61,086 nucleotides of DNA from Thermoanaerobaculia bacterium. GTDB taxonomy: Bacteria > Acidobacteriota > Thermoanaerobaculia > Multivoradales > Multivoraceae. A program made the translations under genes and the position numbers. Below the pieces are notes generated by a model. The model did no database searches. It saw only the letters and a list, made by a program, of their open reading frames with translations, and had not been told where the DNA came from. The DNA lies in NCBI GenBank assembly GCA_022823665.1, contig JAJEHN010000003.1:1-61086 (forward strand), written 5' to 3'. Of the stretch, positions 22,501 to 29,997 are shown one piece after another. Every line of letters begins with the position of its first letter. The stretch's first letter is position 1.

Positions 22501-22980
22501 CGGCCGCTCTTCGCGCTGGCGCGAGACCGCGGATGCCCGCGGCCGGTCGATCACCGCCTCGGCGCCGACCAGGGCCCGGATTCCCGCCTCGCGTGCCGCC
22601 TTGTAGAAGCGCGGCGCGCCGGAGACGCCGTTGCGGTCGAGCAGGGCGACCGCCGGCAGCCCCAGCGCCGCCGCCCGCGCCACCAGGTCTTCCGGCTGCG
22701 ACGAGCCGCGCAGGAAGGAGAACGACGACGCGGCGTGGAGTTCGGCGTAGGGCGGAGGCGGTCCGCGGCGGCGCTTCGGCGGAGCCCGGAACCGTCGTCG
22801 TCGCAGTTGCTCCTTGACCGCGCCCGGCGCGGCGTAGCCGGGGTTGGGTTCCCCACGGGCGTCGAGCAGGTCGTTGCCGCCCCGGTCGCCGTAGCCGCTG
22901 CCCTTGCGCACGGAACCGGAGAGCCCCATGTTGCGGGCCGGCACGTCGACCTTGGGTCTGGGGGAATCGTCTCCGGCCAT
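19549..22980 (-). CDS. dnaE2: Error-prone DNA polymerase DnaE2
   Basis: 1143 residues, a C-family polymerase. After a 76-residue N-terminal extension rich in Arg and Pro, the PHP domain starts YAELHAASSFSF. The usual second histidine of the PHP metal site is absent, as often in DnaE2. The catalytic aspartates lie in PDIDLDLPSGD (Asp475, 477, 479). The later NMLKQ-like finger region, helix-hairpin-helix and OB fold are all present. DnaE2 carries out translesion synthesis with ImuA and ImuB, which are encoded 4.4 kb away. A 21-bp motif at 22987-23007, shared with imuA, lies just upstream. The ATG at 22980 is the longest start; Met18 (22929) would leave more leader. Converges with the TPR gene, 2 bp apart. 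Confidence 0.93.
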   Translation of the reverse strand: MAGDDSPRPKVDVPARNMGLSGSVRKGSGYGDRGGNDLLDARGEPNPGYAAPGAVKEQLRRRRFRAPPKRRRGPPPPYAELHAASSFSFLRGSSQPEDLVARAAALGLPAVALLDRNGVSGAPRFYKAAREAGIRALVGAEAVIDRPRASAVSRQREERPTLDDEETRANLLVRNRQGYRNLCRLLTAGALNHPKGEARIDWTLLEEHAAGLHCLAGAETDPVGRALAREGLKAAGRQLERLHAVFPGRLHVELSRHGIRAEEHRNQALVRLADGLRVPVVATGGVRYATAADKPLHDLMTAIRHHVTVDDAGARLARERQRRLRAPEEMHRLFADLPRAVHAAHELAGELDFTLADLGYRFPDYPVPDGETPISHLRELTWQGARDRFRPLTARAGAQLEKELALIEKLDLAGYFLIVWDIVRFCKEQRILAQGRGSAANSAVCYALSITAVDPVKMDLLFERFLSEERGEWPDIDLDLPSGDQREKVIQYVYGRYGRHGAAMTANVITYRDRMAAREAAKALGCSKSQVDRLAKGLGHWHYDLSRGDSKQMDEELTELGFDPRDRRIRIFVRLWRQLQNHPRHLGQHSGGMVLCAGRLDEIVPLEPAAMENRVIVQWDKDDCADLGLIKVDLLGLGMLNALEEAVPLIRRHEGKEVDLAHLPPDDPATYEMICRADTVGVFQIESRAQMASLPRHKPYRFYDLVIQIAIIRPGPIVGRMAHPFFERRVGREEVTYPHPLLEPILRRTLGVPIFQEQILKVAMVAAGFSGGEAEDLRRAMGFKRSVERMQQIEQRLRSGMNERGIEDEAQEQIVKAITSFALYGFPESHSASFALIAYASAYLKRHHPTAFFLSLLNAWPMGFYHPATLVREAQRAGSVVLPIDVNESGVRCRWQDRPENAGEPERPGEPPPPGAIRLGLRYVKGMRREAAERIEAEQAARRFASIEDLAERCRLRRDELTALASLGALPQRGRRAALWQAAQVEKPKGPLFADLTTATPSPLDEMTPMEETAADFAVASITTGPHPMEYYRRALDRRRVVPAIKLPESPAGRRVRTAGSVIVRQRPGTARGLLFLTLEDETGMSQAVVMPDQLKKHRRTIVSSSGLIVEGVLQKKDGSLSVKADRFWPIDRLERIPSHDFR

Positions 22981-22986
22981 CCGTCA

Positions 22987-23007
22987 AGCGTAAATCAGGC
23001 GGTAACG
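22987..23007 (-). promoter_or_regulatory. Candidate SOS operator of dnaE2 (motif shared with imuA)
   Basis: On the plus strand the site reads AGCGTAAATC AGGCGGTAACG. It matches the site before imuA (29959-29979) at 16 of 21 positions without gaps. It contains a direct repeat of a GCGNNAA-type half (period 11-12 bp), like the direct-repeat LexA boxes of some phyla. LexA binding is inferred from the shared position before two mutasome units. Confidence 0.45.
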
Positions 23008-23111
23008 GAAGGCAAGATGGTGGAAACACATCTGCCCCGCGCTGTGGCAACATGGAAGTGAACCCGGTACAGCGTGTTCCACCAGATTCACGCCGTTGAG
23101 CAACAGGAGAT

Positions 23112-23438
23112 GTGAAAGTGACGAAGTACCTGATCGAGGCGAACTACACTCACAGCGGCGTCCAGGGCCTGTTCCAGGAAGGCGGCAGCAGACGCCGGAA
23201 GGCGCTCAGCGAGACCGTGGAGGGCGCAGGCGGCACCCTGGAGGCCATCTACTACGCGTTCGGTGGCGCCGACCTGCTCATGATCGTCGACCTTCCGGAC
23301 AACGAGTCCGCGGCCTCGGTCTCACTGACCCTGAACGCCGGCGGGGGCATCAAGGTGACGACGCGCGTCCTGATGACGCCGGAGGAGGTCGACGGCGCGG
23401 TCGCGAAGAGCGTGCCCTACCGCGCGCCTGGCGCCTGA
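23112..23438 (+). CDS. GYD-domain protein
   Basis: 108 residues from a GTG at 23112 preceded by GGAG at a normal distance. It matches the small GYD family (MKVTKYLIEANYTHSGVQGL, then GGAD in place of GYD and LPDNESAA). Members are ferredoxin-like alpha-beta proteins of about 100 residues, widespread in soil and marine bacteria and without a known reaction. The motif variant GGADLLMIVDLPD is visible near residues 51-63. It diverges from dnaE2, with about 130 bp between the starts, and so may share its control region; no functional link is established. Confidence 0.8.
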   Translation: MKVTKYLIEANYTHSGVQGLFQEGGSRRRKALSETVEGAGGTLEAIYYAFGGADLLMIVDLPDNESAASVSLTLNAGGGIKVTTRVLMTPEEVDGAVAKSVPYRAPGA

Positions 23439-23466
23439 AACCCGAGCCGGTGAAATCCCTGGACGG

Positions 23467-25173
23467 TCAGGGCGCCCGCAGCGGTTGGCGAGCCTGGTAG
23501 AGCGCGAGGCGATCGAGCCGCTGCGGCGAGTTGCCGCCAGCAGTCTGACGTTCCGCTTCCAGCGCCCGCTGCTGCCAGGTGACCGCGTCGTCGAACCGTC
23601 CGGCTTCGGCCATCGCCATGGCCAGCGTCTCCAGGTGGTCGAGTGCCGGCTGTTCGTCGACGACCGATTGCGCCAGCTCGACCGCCCGGGCGCCGTCGCG
23701 CACCGCTTCGTCGGGGCTCACCGCGAGTAGTCGCGCCAGCAGGTGGCGGGTGGCGACGTCGCCGGGGAAACGTGCCGACGTTTCGTCGAGGGTCCGCCGC
23801 GCCTCCGCGTAGCGGCCACTCTCGAAGTGCATGAGTCCGAGGTTGAAGCGCGCCTGCAGATCATCCGGCGTCAGGGCGACCAGGGCCTGCAACTGGACTG
23901 CTGCGTCTTCCGTTCGGCCGGTGCCGACCAGCACCGCCGAGAGCATCCGGCGCGCCTCGATCATGCCGGGGTCCAGGGCGACGATCTGATGGAGTTCCTC
24001 GATGGCGCCGGCCGCGTTTCCGGAGGCGGCCCGCATCCGCGCCCGTTGCAGTCGCCAGGAGAGGTTCCCGGGCACGAGGTCGGCCGCCCGCTCGAGGTGA
24101 CGGGCGCCTTCACTGCCGCGGCCCTCGCGAGCGAGGAACATCGCCAGGGCGAAGTGCGCTCCGGGGTGCTCGGGGTTGAGCGCGATGGCCCGGCGGAGGT
24201 GCCGCTCGCCGCGCCCGGCATCGCCGAGAACGAGCAGTGAGCCGGCCAGCCGGAAGTGAGCCTCCTCGTCCGTCTCGTTCGCCTCGAGGATCTCCTCGTA
24301 GAGCGTGATCGCCCGTTCGTGGTCGCCCTCCGCGGCGGCGGCGACCGCGCGGTCGAGCGGCAGCGTCACGTCCTCTTCGAGCGGCCTCAGCCGTTCGAGC
24401 AGCGGGTCGTACATCGGGATCAGGACGTCCTGGTTCAGCCGCCACGCCTCGGCGGCCCGGTCGGCGTCTCCCAGGGCGCGGTAGGCGAGCCCGACGTGGT
24501 GATTCGCCTCGCTGCCCTCGGGCTGGGACGCGGCGACTTCCTGGAAGATCTGGAGCGCCTTCGCCGGGTCGTCCCGTTCGAGGGCGATGTAGCCGAGCCC
24601 GACCTGAGCCGTCGCACTCTCGGGATAGGCGGCGATGGCCGCCTCGTAGGCCGCTTCGGCGGCGTCGACGTCGCCTGCCGCGACGTGGAGTTCGGCCAGG
24701 CGGATCAGTGTCGGCGGGTCGTCCGGCCGGATGGCAAGGGCCACCTCGGCAGCTTCGAGCGCCGCCTCCAGTTCGCCGAGCGCGATGTGGAGCAGGAGCT
24801 TGAAGTAGGCCCACTGGAAGTCCGCGGGCGCCAGTTCCCGGAGTTGCTCCAGGCATGCCGCCGCCGCTTCATGAAACTCGTAGTGCAGGTAGCGCGCGCA
24901 GAGATCGCCGAAAGTGTTCGCCGCCAACTGCGCCTGCATGGGCTCCGCGGCGTGGTCGAGGCCGTTCGCCGTGAGCGCCCGGTAGTCCCGGAGCCGCTGC
25001 GCGTCGACGGCGGGCACCTGGGACAGGTCCGGTTCCGGCACCTGGCTCAGGTCGAGTGTTTCCTTGACCCGGCGGATCTCCAGGAGCTCGGCAAAGTCCT
25101 GGGCGGTTGCGGGCAGCGAGGCGATCAGCAGAAACGCACCGATGGTCGCGGGCCCGCTGTGAGAACCCATCAT
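23467..25173 (-). CDS. Secreted TPR-repeat protein
   Basis: 568 residues, signal peptide ending near LPATAQ, then at least ten tetratricopeptide units from about residue 85 to 540 (for example GDVDAAEAAYEAAIAAYPES and GDADRAAEAWRLNQD). TPR arrays are protein-binding scaffolds, and with a signal peptide it should sit in the periplasm or on a membrane. No enzymatic domain is visible. It lies 6 bp downstream of the VOC-family gene on the same strand, so the pair is probably co-transcribed. It is a separate gene from the TPR-tailed protein at 17120. Confidence 0.8.
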   Translation of the reverse strand: MMGSHSGPATIGAFLLIASLPATAQDFAELLEIRRVKETLDLSQVPEPDLSQVPAVDAQRLRDYRALTANGLDHAAEPMQAQLAANTFGDLCARYLHYEFHEAAAACLEQLRELAPADFQWAYFKLLLHIALGELEAALEAAEVALAIRPDDPPTLIRLAELHVAAGDVDAAEAAYEAAIAAYPESATAQVGLGYIALERDDPAKALQIFQEVAASQPEGSEANHHVGLAYRALGDADRAAEAWRLNQDVLIPMYDPLLERLRPLEEDVTLPLDRAVAAAAEGDHERAITLYEEILEANETDEEAHFRLAGSLLVLGDAGRGERHLRRAIALNPEHPGAHFALAMFLAREGRGSEGARHLERAADLVPGNLSWRLQRARMRAASGNAAGAIEELHQIVALDPGMIEARRMLSAVLVGTGRTEDAAVQLQALVALTPDDLQARFNLGLMHFESGRYAEARRTLDETSARFPGDVATRHLLARLLAVSPDEAVRDGARAVELAQSVVDEQPALDHLETLAMAMAEAGRFDDAVTWQQRALEAERQTAGGNSPQRLDRLALYQARQPLRAP

Positions 25174-25179
25174 CTCCAG

Positions 25180-25563
25180 CTAGCTGCTACTCAGCGGCTG
25201 ATGGAAGTAGTAGCAGAGCCCGTCCGGCGCGACGACGAAGAACACCCGGAACTTCTTGCCGTCGCGCTTGTCGATGCGCCAGTTCTTGACCTTGATGCCG
25301 TTGGCCTTGAGTTCGGACCGTGCTCGCTTGATGTCGGTGACCAGGATCGCCGCGCCGTCCATGCTGGCGTCGCCACCGTTGATCGCGAAGCCGATGCGGA
25401 TGCCGTCGCGCTCGAGGATGACCGTCGGCACGGGCTCCTCGCGCCGCTCGACTTCCTGGAGCCCGAAGGCTTCCGCGTACCACTTTGCCGTGATGTCGAG
25501 ATCCTCGACCGGCAGGGCCAGCACGTCGTCCTGAAACGGGTAGGCGGCTTCGAACAGCTTCAT
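25180..25563 (-). CDS. VOC-family (glyoxalase-like) protein
   Basis: 127 residues from ATG 25563; a longer frame to 25584 adds seven unlikely residues. One vicinal-oxygen-chelate module is visible: [20 protein letters not shown], then [23 protein letters not shown], and the C-terminal [17 protein letters not shown]. Single modules of this fold form dimers and act as dioxygenases, glyoxalases, epimerases or antibiotic-binding proteins. The usual metal ligands are not all present at the expected places, so a binding role is possible. The start is 53 bp from the divergent ferredoxin gene. Confidence 0.75.
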   Translation of the reverse strand: MKLFEAAYPFQDDVLALPVEDLDITAKWYAEAFGLQEVERREEPVPTVILERDGIRIGFAINGGDASMDGAAILVTDIKRARSELKANGIKVKNWRIDKRDGKKFRVFFVVAPDGLCYYFHQPLSSS

Positions 25564-25616
25564 GGCGGTGCAGGTTATCGCCACTGCCTGATGCCGGTCA
25601 TGGAATCATCGCCGCC

Positions 25617-26006
25617 ATGGACCGCGAAGCCCTCGACCGCGCCCGGCGCAAGGCGGAAGCGATCGGCATCGCCAACGTGCGGCGGCACATCTTCCTCTGC
25701 TGCGACCAGACGAAGCCGAAGTGCTGCGACCGGGAGGTGTCGCTCGAGTCCTGGGACTACCTCAAGCGGCGCCTGGTCGAACTGGGCCTCACCGACTCCG
25801 GGACGGTGATGAGGACGAAGGCCAACTGCTTGCGCATCTGCGACGCCGGCCCTGTAGCCGTCGTCTACCCGGAGGGCGTCTGGTACTGGGGATGTACCCC
25901 CGAGGTCCTGGAACAGGTGATTCAGGAACACTTGATCGGCGGCCGTGTGGTGGCGGAGCAGGTGATCGCCGGCCAAGTGTCCCGACCCGCTCCGCCGGCC
26001 GATTGA
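25617..26006 (+). CDS. (2Fe-2S) ferredoxin domain protein, thioredoxin-like
   Basis: 129 residues. The chain [17 protein letters not shown]...[21 protein letters not shown] is typical of the thioredoxin-fold 2Fe-2S ferredoxins (NuoE-like, Shethna type). Cys28 or 29, 36 or 37, 71 and 75 are candidate cluster ligands. Such proteins pass electrons or sense redox state in the cytoplasm. There is no partner enzyme nearby, so it is an orphan electron carrier. ATG at 25617. A hairpin at 26051-26065 lies 45 bp after the stop. Confidence 0.87.
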   Translation: MDREALDRARRKAEAIGIANVRRHIFLCCDQTKPKCCDREVSLESWDYLKRRLVELGLTDSGTVMRTKANCLRICDAGPVAVVYPEGVWYWGCTPEVLEQVIQEHLIGGRVVAEQVIAGQVSRPAPPAD

Positions 26007-26050
26007 GGTCTGCCGCCGCCGGTGCGGTTACTCTTCAGTCTGGTCTGGAG

Positions 26051-26065
26051 CGCTACTTTGTAGCG
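26051..26065 (+). terminator. Hairpin after the ferredoxin gene
   Basis: CGCTAC-TTT-GTAGCG forms a perfect 6-bp stem with a 3-nt loop. No T-run follows, so termination is uncertain, and the right arm runs into the first copy of the 59-bp repeat. Confidence 0.35.
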
Positions 26066-26194
26066 GCCTGCCCCACTTTATCTGTAGCCGCTAAAAGTTG
26101 GACAACTTCCTATAAGTGATCCGTAGCCCCACAACTTGTAGCGGTCTGCGCCACTTTTTCTGTAACCGATAAAAGTCGGGCAACTTCCTATAAT
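26058..26194 (+). repeat. Tandem 59-bp direct repeat upstream of the AAA ATPase
   Basis: Copy A spans 26058-26116 and copy B 26136-26194 (78-bp period, 51 of 59 positions identical by hand). Each begins TTGTAGCGG and ends CAACTTCCTATAA. Copy A holds a TAGCGG/CCGCTA inverted pair and the perfect palindrome AAGTTGGACAACTT; copy B has AAGTCGGGCAACTT, a decayed form. The last bases of copy B are the -10 box of the downstream gene, so these look like binding sites that control its promoter. Confidence 0.8.
26189..26194 (+). promoter_or_regulatory. -10 box TATAAT giving a probable leaderless mRNA
   Basis: A perfect TATAAT ends 6 nt before the ATG at 26201, so transcription would start at or beside the A of the start codon. 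No ribosome binding site exists between. The -35 region is weak and overlaps the palindrome, in keeping with a regulated promoter. Confidence 0.65.
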
Positions 26195-26200
26195 CGGCCG

Positions 26201-27400
26201 ATGGACCCGACTCGCAACCCCTATAGCCCTGGCGCGGGAAGCCCTCCGCCTGCCCTTGTAGGCCGTGGCGCCGAGCTTGAGGCGGTCCGTATCGCCATCG
26301 AGCGGCTTCGCCTCGGCCGCTCGGCCAGGAGCACGATCCTGACCGGGCTTCGCGGGGTCGGCAAGACGGTCCTCCTGCAAGAGTTCCGCCGGTTGGGGCA
26401 AGAGCGGGACTGGGTCTGCCGACCGATCGAGGCTGGCCGTGGCATGAGCCTTCCCAACGCCATGGCCGACCTGGTTCGCAAGGTGCTCCTGCGTCTTTCT
26501 CCGGCTCGCGACCTGGCCGACCGCGGGCGCCGCGCGCTCGGAGTGCTCAAGTCGTTCCAGATGAGGTGGAACCTCCCGGATGGAAGCGATCTGACCGTCG
26601 GCCTCGATTCTGTGCCCGGATGGGCGGATTCTGGGCTCCTGGACGAGGATCTGGCCGGTCTCTTCACCGAAGTCGGTGAGGTCGCCCGGGAGCGAGGCCG
26701 CGGCGTGCTGGTCACGCTCGACGAGGTTCAGTATCTGAAGAGCGACGACTTGGGCGCGCTGATCGTCGGCTTGCATCAGATCAGTCAGAACCAGTTACCG
26801 TTTCTGCTTGTCGCGGCCGGCTTGCCGTCGGTGCCGGCGCTTGCCGCGGAGGCCAGGTCCTATGCCGAGCGTCTGTTCGACTTCCGGACGATCAACAGCC
26901 TCGGCGAGGACGATGCCAGAGCTGCCCTGGTGACGCCGGCAGAGCAGGAGGGAGTCGCTTGGGAGGACGAGGCGCTGGATCGGATCGTCGCCGAGACGAG
27001 GGGCTACCCCTACTTCGTCCAGGAGTTCGGCAAGCAGTCATGGGACGCGGCCGAAGGCGCCGACAGGATCACCGCCGCCGATGTCGACGCGGGCGTTCCG
27101 ATCGCGGTCGATGAGCTGGACACGGGGTTCTTTCGGGTCCGGGTCGACGGGACGAGCGACGCGGAACGCGAGTACCTGGTCGCCATGGCTTCTCTTGGAA
27201 GCGGACCGCATGCTTCCGGCCGGGTTGCCGCGGCGATGGGGAAGGACACGCCGGGCGTGGGATCTCTGCGCCACAAGTTGATCGAGAAGGGGCTCTGCTA
27301 TTCGCCCCGGTACGGCGAGATCGATTTCACCGTGCCGTTGTTCGATGACTTCGTGCGACGACGGCTTCGCGGTTCGGAATCCACTGGCGGTCTGCCGTAG
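26201..27400 (+). CDS. AAA-family ATPase with C-terminal winged-helix-like domain
   Basis: 399 residues. Walker A GLRGVGKT (49-56) and Walker B VLVTLDEVQYL (Asp174, Glu175) place it among the AAA ATPases related to Orc1/Cdc6 and archaeal ATPases. A sensor-type region LPFLLVAAGLPSVPAL follows. The last 100 residues (DAEREYLVAMASLGSG...VGSLRHKLIEKGLCYSPRYGEIDF) look like a winged helix that could bind DNA. Members are common in bacteria and poorly understood; some lie in mobile or defence contexts. The gene has its own palindrome-rich promoter and sits between the two mutasome parts, with a 27-bp gap to the convergent imuB end. Possible autoregulation through the upstream repeats is inference. 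Confidence 0.8.
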   Translation: MDPTRNPYSPGAGSPPPALVGRGAELEAVRIAIERLRLGRSARSTILTGLRGVGKTVLLQEFRRLGQERDWVCRPIEAGRGMSLPNAMADLVRKVLLRLSPARDLADRGRRALGVLKSFQMRWNLPDGSDLTVGLDSVPGWADSGLLDEDLAGLFTEVGEVARERGRGVLVTLDEVQYLKSDDLGALIVGLHQISQNQLPFLLVAAGLPSVPALAAEARSYAERLFDFRTINSLGEDDARAALVTPAEQEGVAWEDEALDRIVAETRGYPYFVQEFGKQSWDAAEGADRITAADVDAGVPIAVDELDTGFFRVRVDGTSDAEREYLVAMASLGSGPHASGRVAAAMGKDTPGVGSLRHKLIEKGLCYSPRYGEIDFTVPLFDDFVRRRLRGSESTGGLP

Positions 27401-27427
27401 CTCGGGAGAGCACGGGGACAGGCCCCT

Positions 27428-29083
27428 TCAGTCGTAGACCCCGTCCGCGAACCACCGCTCCGACGTGCGGTCGCGGTAGATCCGGCACACGGCGCCGCTC
27501 CGAAGTTCCACGTCCCAGTAGTCCCGCAGGGCCGGGGCCTTCCGCCACCAGCCCTCTTCGATCTCCCAGGGACCGGCGGCGGTGCGGACCGCGCCCTCGA
27601 TGCGGACGTGTTGCTCCTCGGTGGGCAGGGGGTTGATCTGTAGCGGTGCGGGGCAGGGCGCGGTGCTGTCCGTCTCTTCGCTCTCCGCGGTCAGGACCTC
27701 GACCTCGACCGGGGGCCGCAGGGTGCGGACCGTCAGCATGCCGCGGCCGGGGCGCGGTTCGAGCCTTATCCGGGGCGGCGGGGGCGGGTCGAAGTCGGCC
27801 AGCCGGAAACGCTCCGGCAGGTGGCCGTTCCGGGTGCGCGGCGAGCCGACGCGGTTCGGGCCGAGCAGGGCGAGCAGCCGGGCGGTGACGGCGGCCAGGC
27901 GATCAGGCGACAGGGCGACCGGCCCGAGCAGGCTGAGCTGCGCCTGGCGCGGAACGTCGGGATGGGCGAGCAGTTGCATGGAAGTGATCGGCGCTCGCGG
28001 CGGCTCGGCTTCCAGGTGAAGGCGAACCAGCGACAGCAGGGTCCGCGCCTCGCGGGTGGGCGCCGGCAGCTCGATCGCCAGTTCGTGGAGGCCTTCGGGT
28101 TCGAGCTTGAGCGACAGCTCGAGCCGCTTGCAGCCCATGCCTCGGGCGTCGAGCCGGGAGGCGACCCGTTCCACCGCGCCGCGGGTGACGAACAGGAACG
28201 GCTCCAGGTTGTCGATCGGCCACTCCAGGGTCTGCGCTTCGCGGAAGGTGGGCGCCGGCGGAAGGGGAGTGAGTGGTTCCGGGTCGAAGCCCCGGGCGGC
28301 GGCATGGAGCGCCGCCCCGCGCTCGCCGAGACGGCTGTGGACCTCGGCTGCCGGCAGGCCGGCCAGGTCGCCGACCGTGCGCAGGCCCCAGAGTTTCAGC
28401 GTGTGGAGGATCTCTTCGTCGTCGTCCTCCTCCGCCGAGACGGGGCCGCGGCCGTTGCCCTCGAACAGGGACTTGAGCGGCAACGGCGCCAGGAATCGGG
28501 CCTCGCCGCGGGGCGCCACGACGTTCGGCGACCGCGGCAGGGCGGCCGCGGCCCGCGCCGCGAGCTTGCTGCCGGCGATGCCGACCCGGCCGGGGAGGCC
28601 GGCGGCGTCCATGTCCCGCATGATCGACTGGCCGAGGCTGTGCTCGTCGTTATCGGCGCCTGGGGGCAGCAACGAGTGGGTGGCGCCTCGATCCCGGCCG
28701 CGTTCCCTGGCGCCGTTCCCCGCACATGCCGGGCTGATGCCGGCCAGATCGAGATAGGCCACGCCTTCGCCGCCGTCCTCGACCCGGGGCGAGAAGGCGC
28801 CCGCGATCTCGAGCAGCACTTCCTGTGCGGTGTGCTCGCGCTCCGGGTCGCGGACGCGGTCGACCAGGCCGGACTCGATGTTGCGCGCCTGGGCCACGGT
28901 CAGCCCCGGCCGCACTCCGGCCCGCCGCGCCAGCCGGGAAGCGGCGACGATCCGTGCCGAAGGCCCCTCGTGGACCACGACCGCCTCGCGGGCGAGTTCC
29001 GGCGCTCCCCGCAGGTAGGCGGCAAGAGGAAACAGCGCCGCCTTGATGCAGGCGATGCGGGATCTCCGGCGTTTACCCGGCAC
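27428..29083 (-). CDS. imuB: ImuB, catalytically inactive Y-family polymerase homologue
   Basis: 551 residues. The Y-family fold is recognisable (RIVAASRLARRAGVRPGLTVAQAR, GIAGSKLAARAAA, LWGLRTVGDLAGLPAAEVHSRLG). The catalytic N-terminal acidic residues are missing: the first strand is RIACIKAALFPLAAYLRG. ImuB is known as the scaffold that binds the beta clamp, ImuA and DnaE2. The C-terminal region after about residue 400 carries the family's conserved tail, including GPWEIEEGWW and the final DYWDVELRSGAVCRIYRD. It overlaps the 3' end of imuA by 11 nt, so the two are co-translated. Confidence 0.93.
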   Translation of the reverse strand: MPGKRRRSRIACIKAALFPLAAYLRGAPELAREAVVVHEGPSARIVAASRLARRAGVRPGLTVAQARNIESGLVDRVRDPEREHTAQEVLLEIAGAFSPRVEDGGEGVAYLDLAGISPACAGNGARERGRDRGATHSLLPPGADNDEHSLGQSIMRDMDAAGLPGRVGIAGSKLAARAAAALPRSPNVVAPRGEARFLAPLPLKSLFEGNGRGPVSAEEDDDEEILHTLKLWGLRTVGDLAGLPAAEVHSRLGERGAALHAAARGFDPEPLTPLPPAPTFREAQTLEWPIDNLEPFLFVTRGAVERVASRLDARGMGCKRLELSLKLEPEGLHELAIELPAPTREARTLLSLVRLHLEAEPPRAPITSMQLLAHPDVPRQAQLSLLGPVALSPDRLAAVTARLLALLGPNRVGSPRTRNGHLPERFRLADFDPPPPPRIRLEPRPGRGMLTVRTLRPPVEVEVLTAESEETDSTAPCPAPLQINPLPTEEQHVRIEGAVRTAAGPWEIEEGWWRKAPALRDYWDVELRSGAVCRIYRDRTSERWFADGVYD

Positions 29084-29927
29084 GCCTCAGGACCTCGACC
29101 GGCGAGCCGGCGGCGTGGCGGTTCTCCGCCCGCCGGGGCAGTGCGCTGGGCAGGGGGCGCCGCAGGCTGCCGGTGAGCACGCGCAGTTCGATGTCGGCCG
29201 CGGCGCCCGGCCGTTCGCCGCGCGACTTGGCGAGCTCGAGCCGGGTTCTGAGTCCGTCGAGCAGGCGCGGGCCTCCCGGTGCGGCCTGCGCCCAGAGAGC
29301 GCGGTCCGGCGACGTTCGCGACCCGAGATCGAGAACCTTCTGCGGCGCCGTGCCGCCGGCGCGGTACGGCGCCGCGATCAGCAGCGCCGCCTGATGGTCC
29401 TCCGCCGCCCGCCGCAGCCGCAGCCACGCCGACTCCTTGCCGCGGCCGCCGGGAACCGGCGGCAGACCGAGATCGATCACGACCAGGGGGAAGCCGCCGC
29501 CGATCAGCACCTCGGCGCTGCCCAGCGCCTGCTTCAGCCGCCCGGGTCGTGCCCAGAGCAGCCGTTCGAGGTCGACCCCGGCACGCGCCGCCGCCTGCGG
29601 ATCGAAGTGGTCTCCCAGATCGACCAGCGCCGCCGACTCACCGCTCTCGGTGGCGCCGGCCAGCAGTTCCAGAACCAGGGAGAAGCGGCCGCTGCTCCGG
29701 GGACCGACCAGCTCGATCGTCTGCCCGCGACGGATGCCGCCGTCCAGCAGGCGGTCGACACCGGCAAGCCGCGTGGCGAACACGCCGGCTTCTACTTCCT
29801 GAATTCCGGCCTGATCGTCGCCGCTAACCAGATCCCGCCCACGCCGGATCTGGCGCACGAGCGAGCGCGGCCACTGCGGGTCGGTGAGAGCTGCGGGCAG
29901 GGAAGTCACGGCGCCTTGGAGCGGCAC
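29073..29927 (-). CDS. imuA: ImuA, RecA-like mutasome protein
   Basis: 284 residues from a GTG at 29927. It has a RecA-like core: the LAGVDRLLDGGIRRGQTIELVGP segment, then a degenerate Walker A GPRSSGRFSL, and FPLVVIDLGLPP as the Walker B strand. ImuA binds RecA and ImuB in the ImuA-ImuB-DnaE2 system for damage-induced mutagenesis. The upstream region holds the motif shared with dnaE2 (29959-29979) and a TATGAT -10 candidate (29954-29959 on the minus strand), so induction by DNA damage is likely. Confidence 0.88.
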   Translation of the reverse strand: MPLQGAVTSLPAALTDPQWPRSLVRQIRRGRDLVSGDDQAGIQEVEAGVFATRLAGVDRLLDGGIRRGQTIELVGPRSSGRFSLVLELLAGATESGESAALVDLGDHFDPQAAARAGVDLERLLWARPGRLKQALGSAEVLIGGGFPLVVIDLGLPPVPGGRGKESAWLRLRRAAEDHQAALLIAAPYRAGGTAPQKVLDLGSRTSPDRALWAQAAPGGPRLLDGLRTRLELAKSRGERPGAAADIELRVLTGSLRRPLPSALPRRAENRHAAGSPVEVLRRAG

Positions 29928-29958
29928 GGGAGACGAAGAAGTGGGAAGAGAGCATCAT

Positions 29959-29979
29959 AGCGCAACTAAGGCGTAAACG
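29959..29979 (-). promoter_or_regulatory. Candidate SOS operator of imuA-imuB
   Basis: Plus-strand site AGCGCAACTA AGGCGTAAACG, 16 of 21 positions the same as the dnaE2 site. It abuts a TATGAT -10 candidate and begins 32 bp upstream of the imuA GTG. Bound repressor would block RNA polymerase. The binding protein, presumably LexA, is not encoded here. Confidence 0.45.
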
Positions 29980-29997
29980 GGAAGCCGCGCAAGCGCG

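Noticed and set aside
20383..23061. Plus-strand frame opposite dnaE2
   Set aside because: Antisense shadow; dnaE2 shows polymerase motifs.
26058..26194. CRISPR array
   Set aside because: Only two copies, 59 bp each, with a single 19-bp gap and no cas genes; the position before an ATG fits a regulatory repeat.
29070..29090. GCGTTTACCCGG as a third copy of the SOS motif
   Set aside because: It lies inside the imuA/imuB overlap and matches only a short part of the motif.
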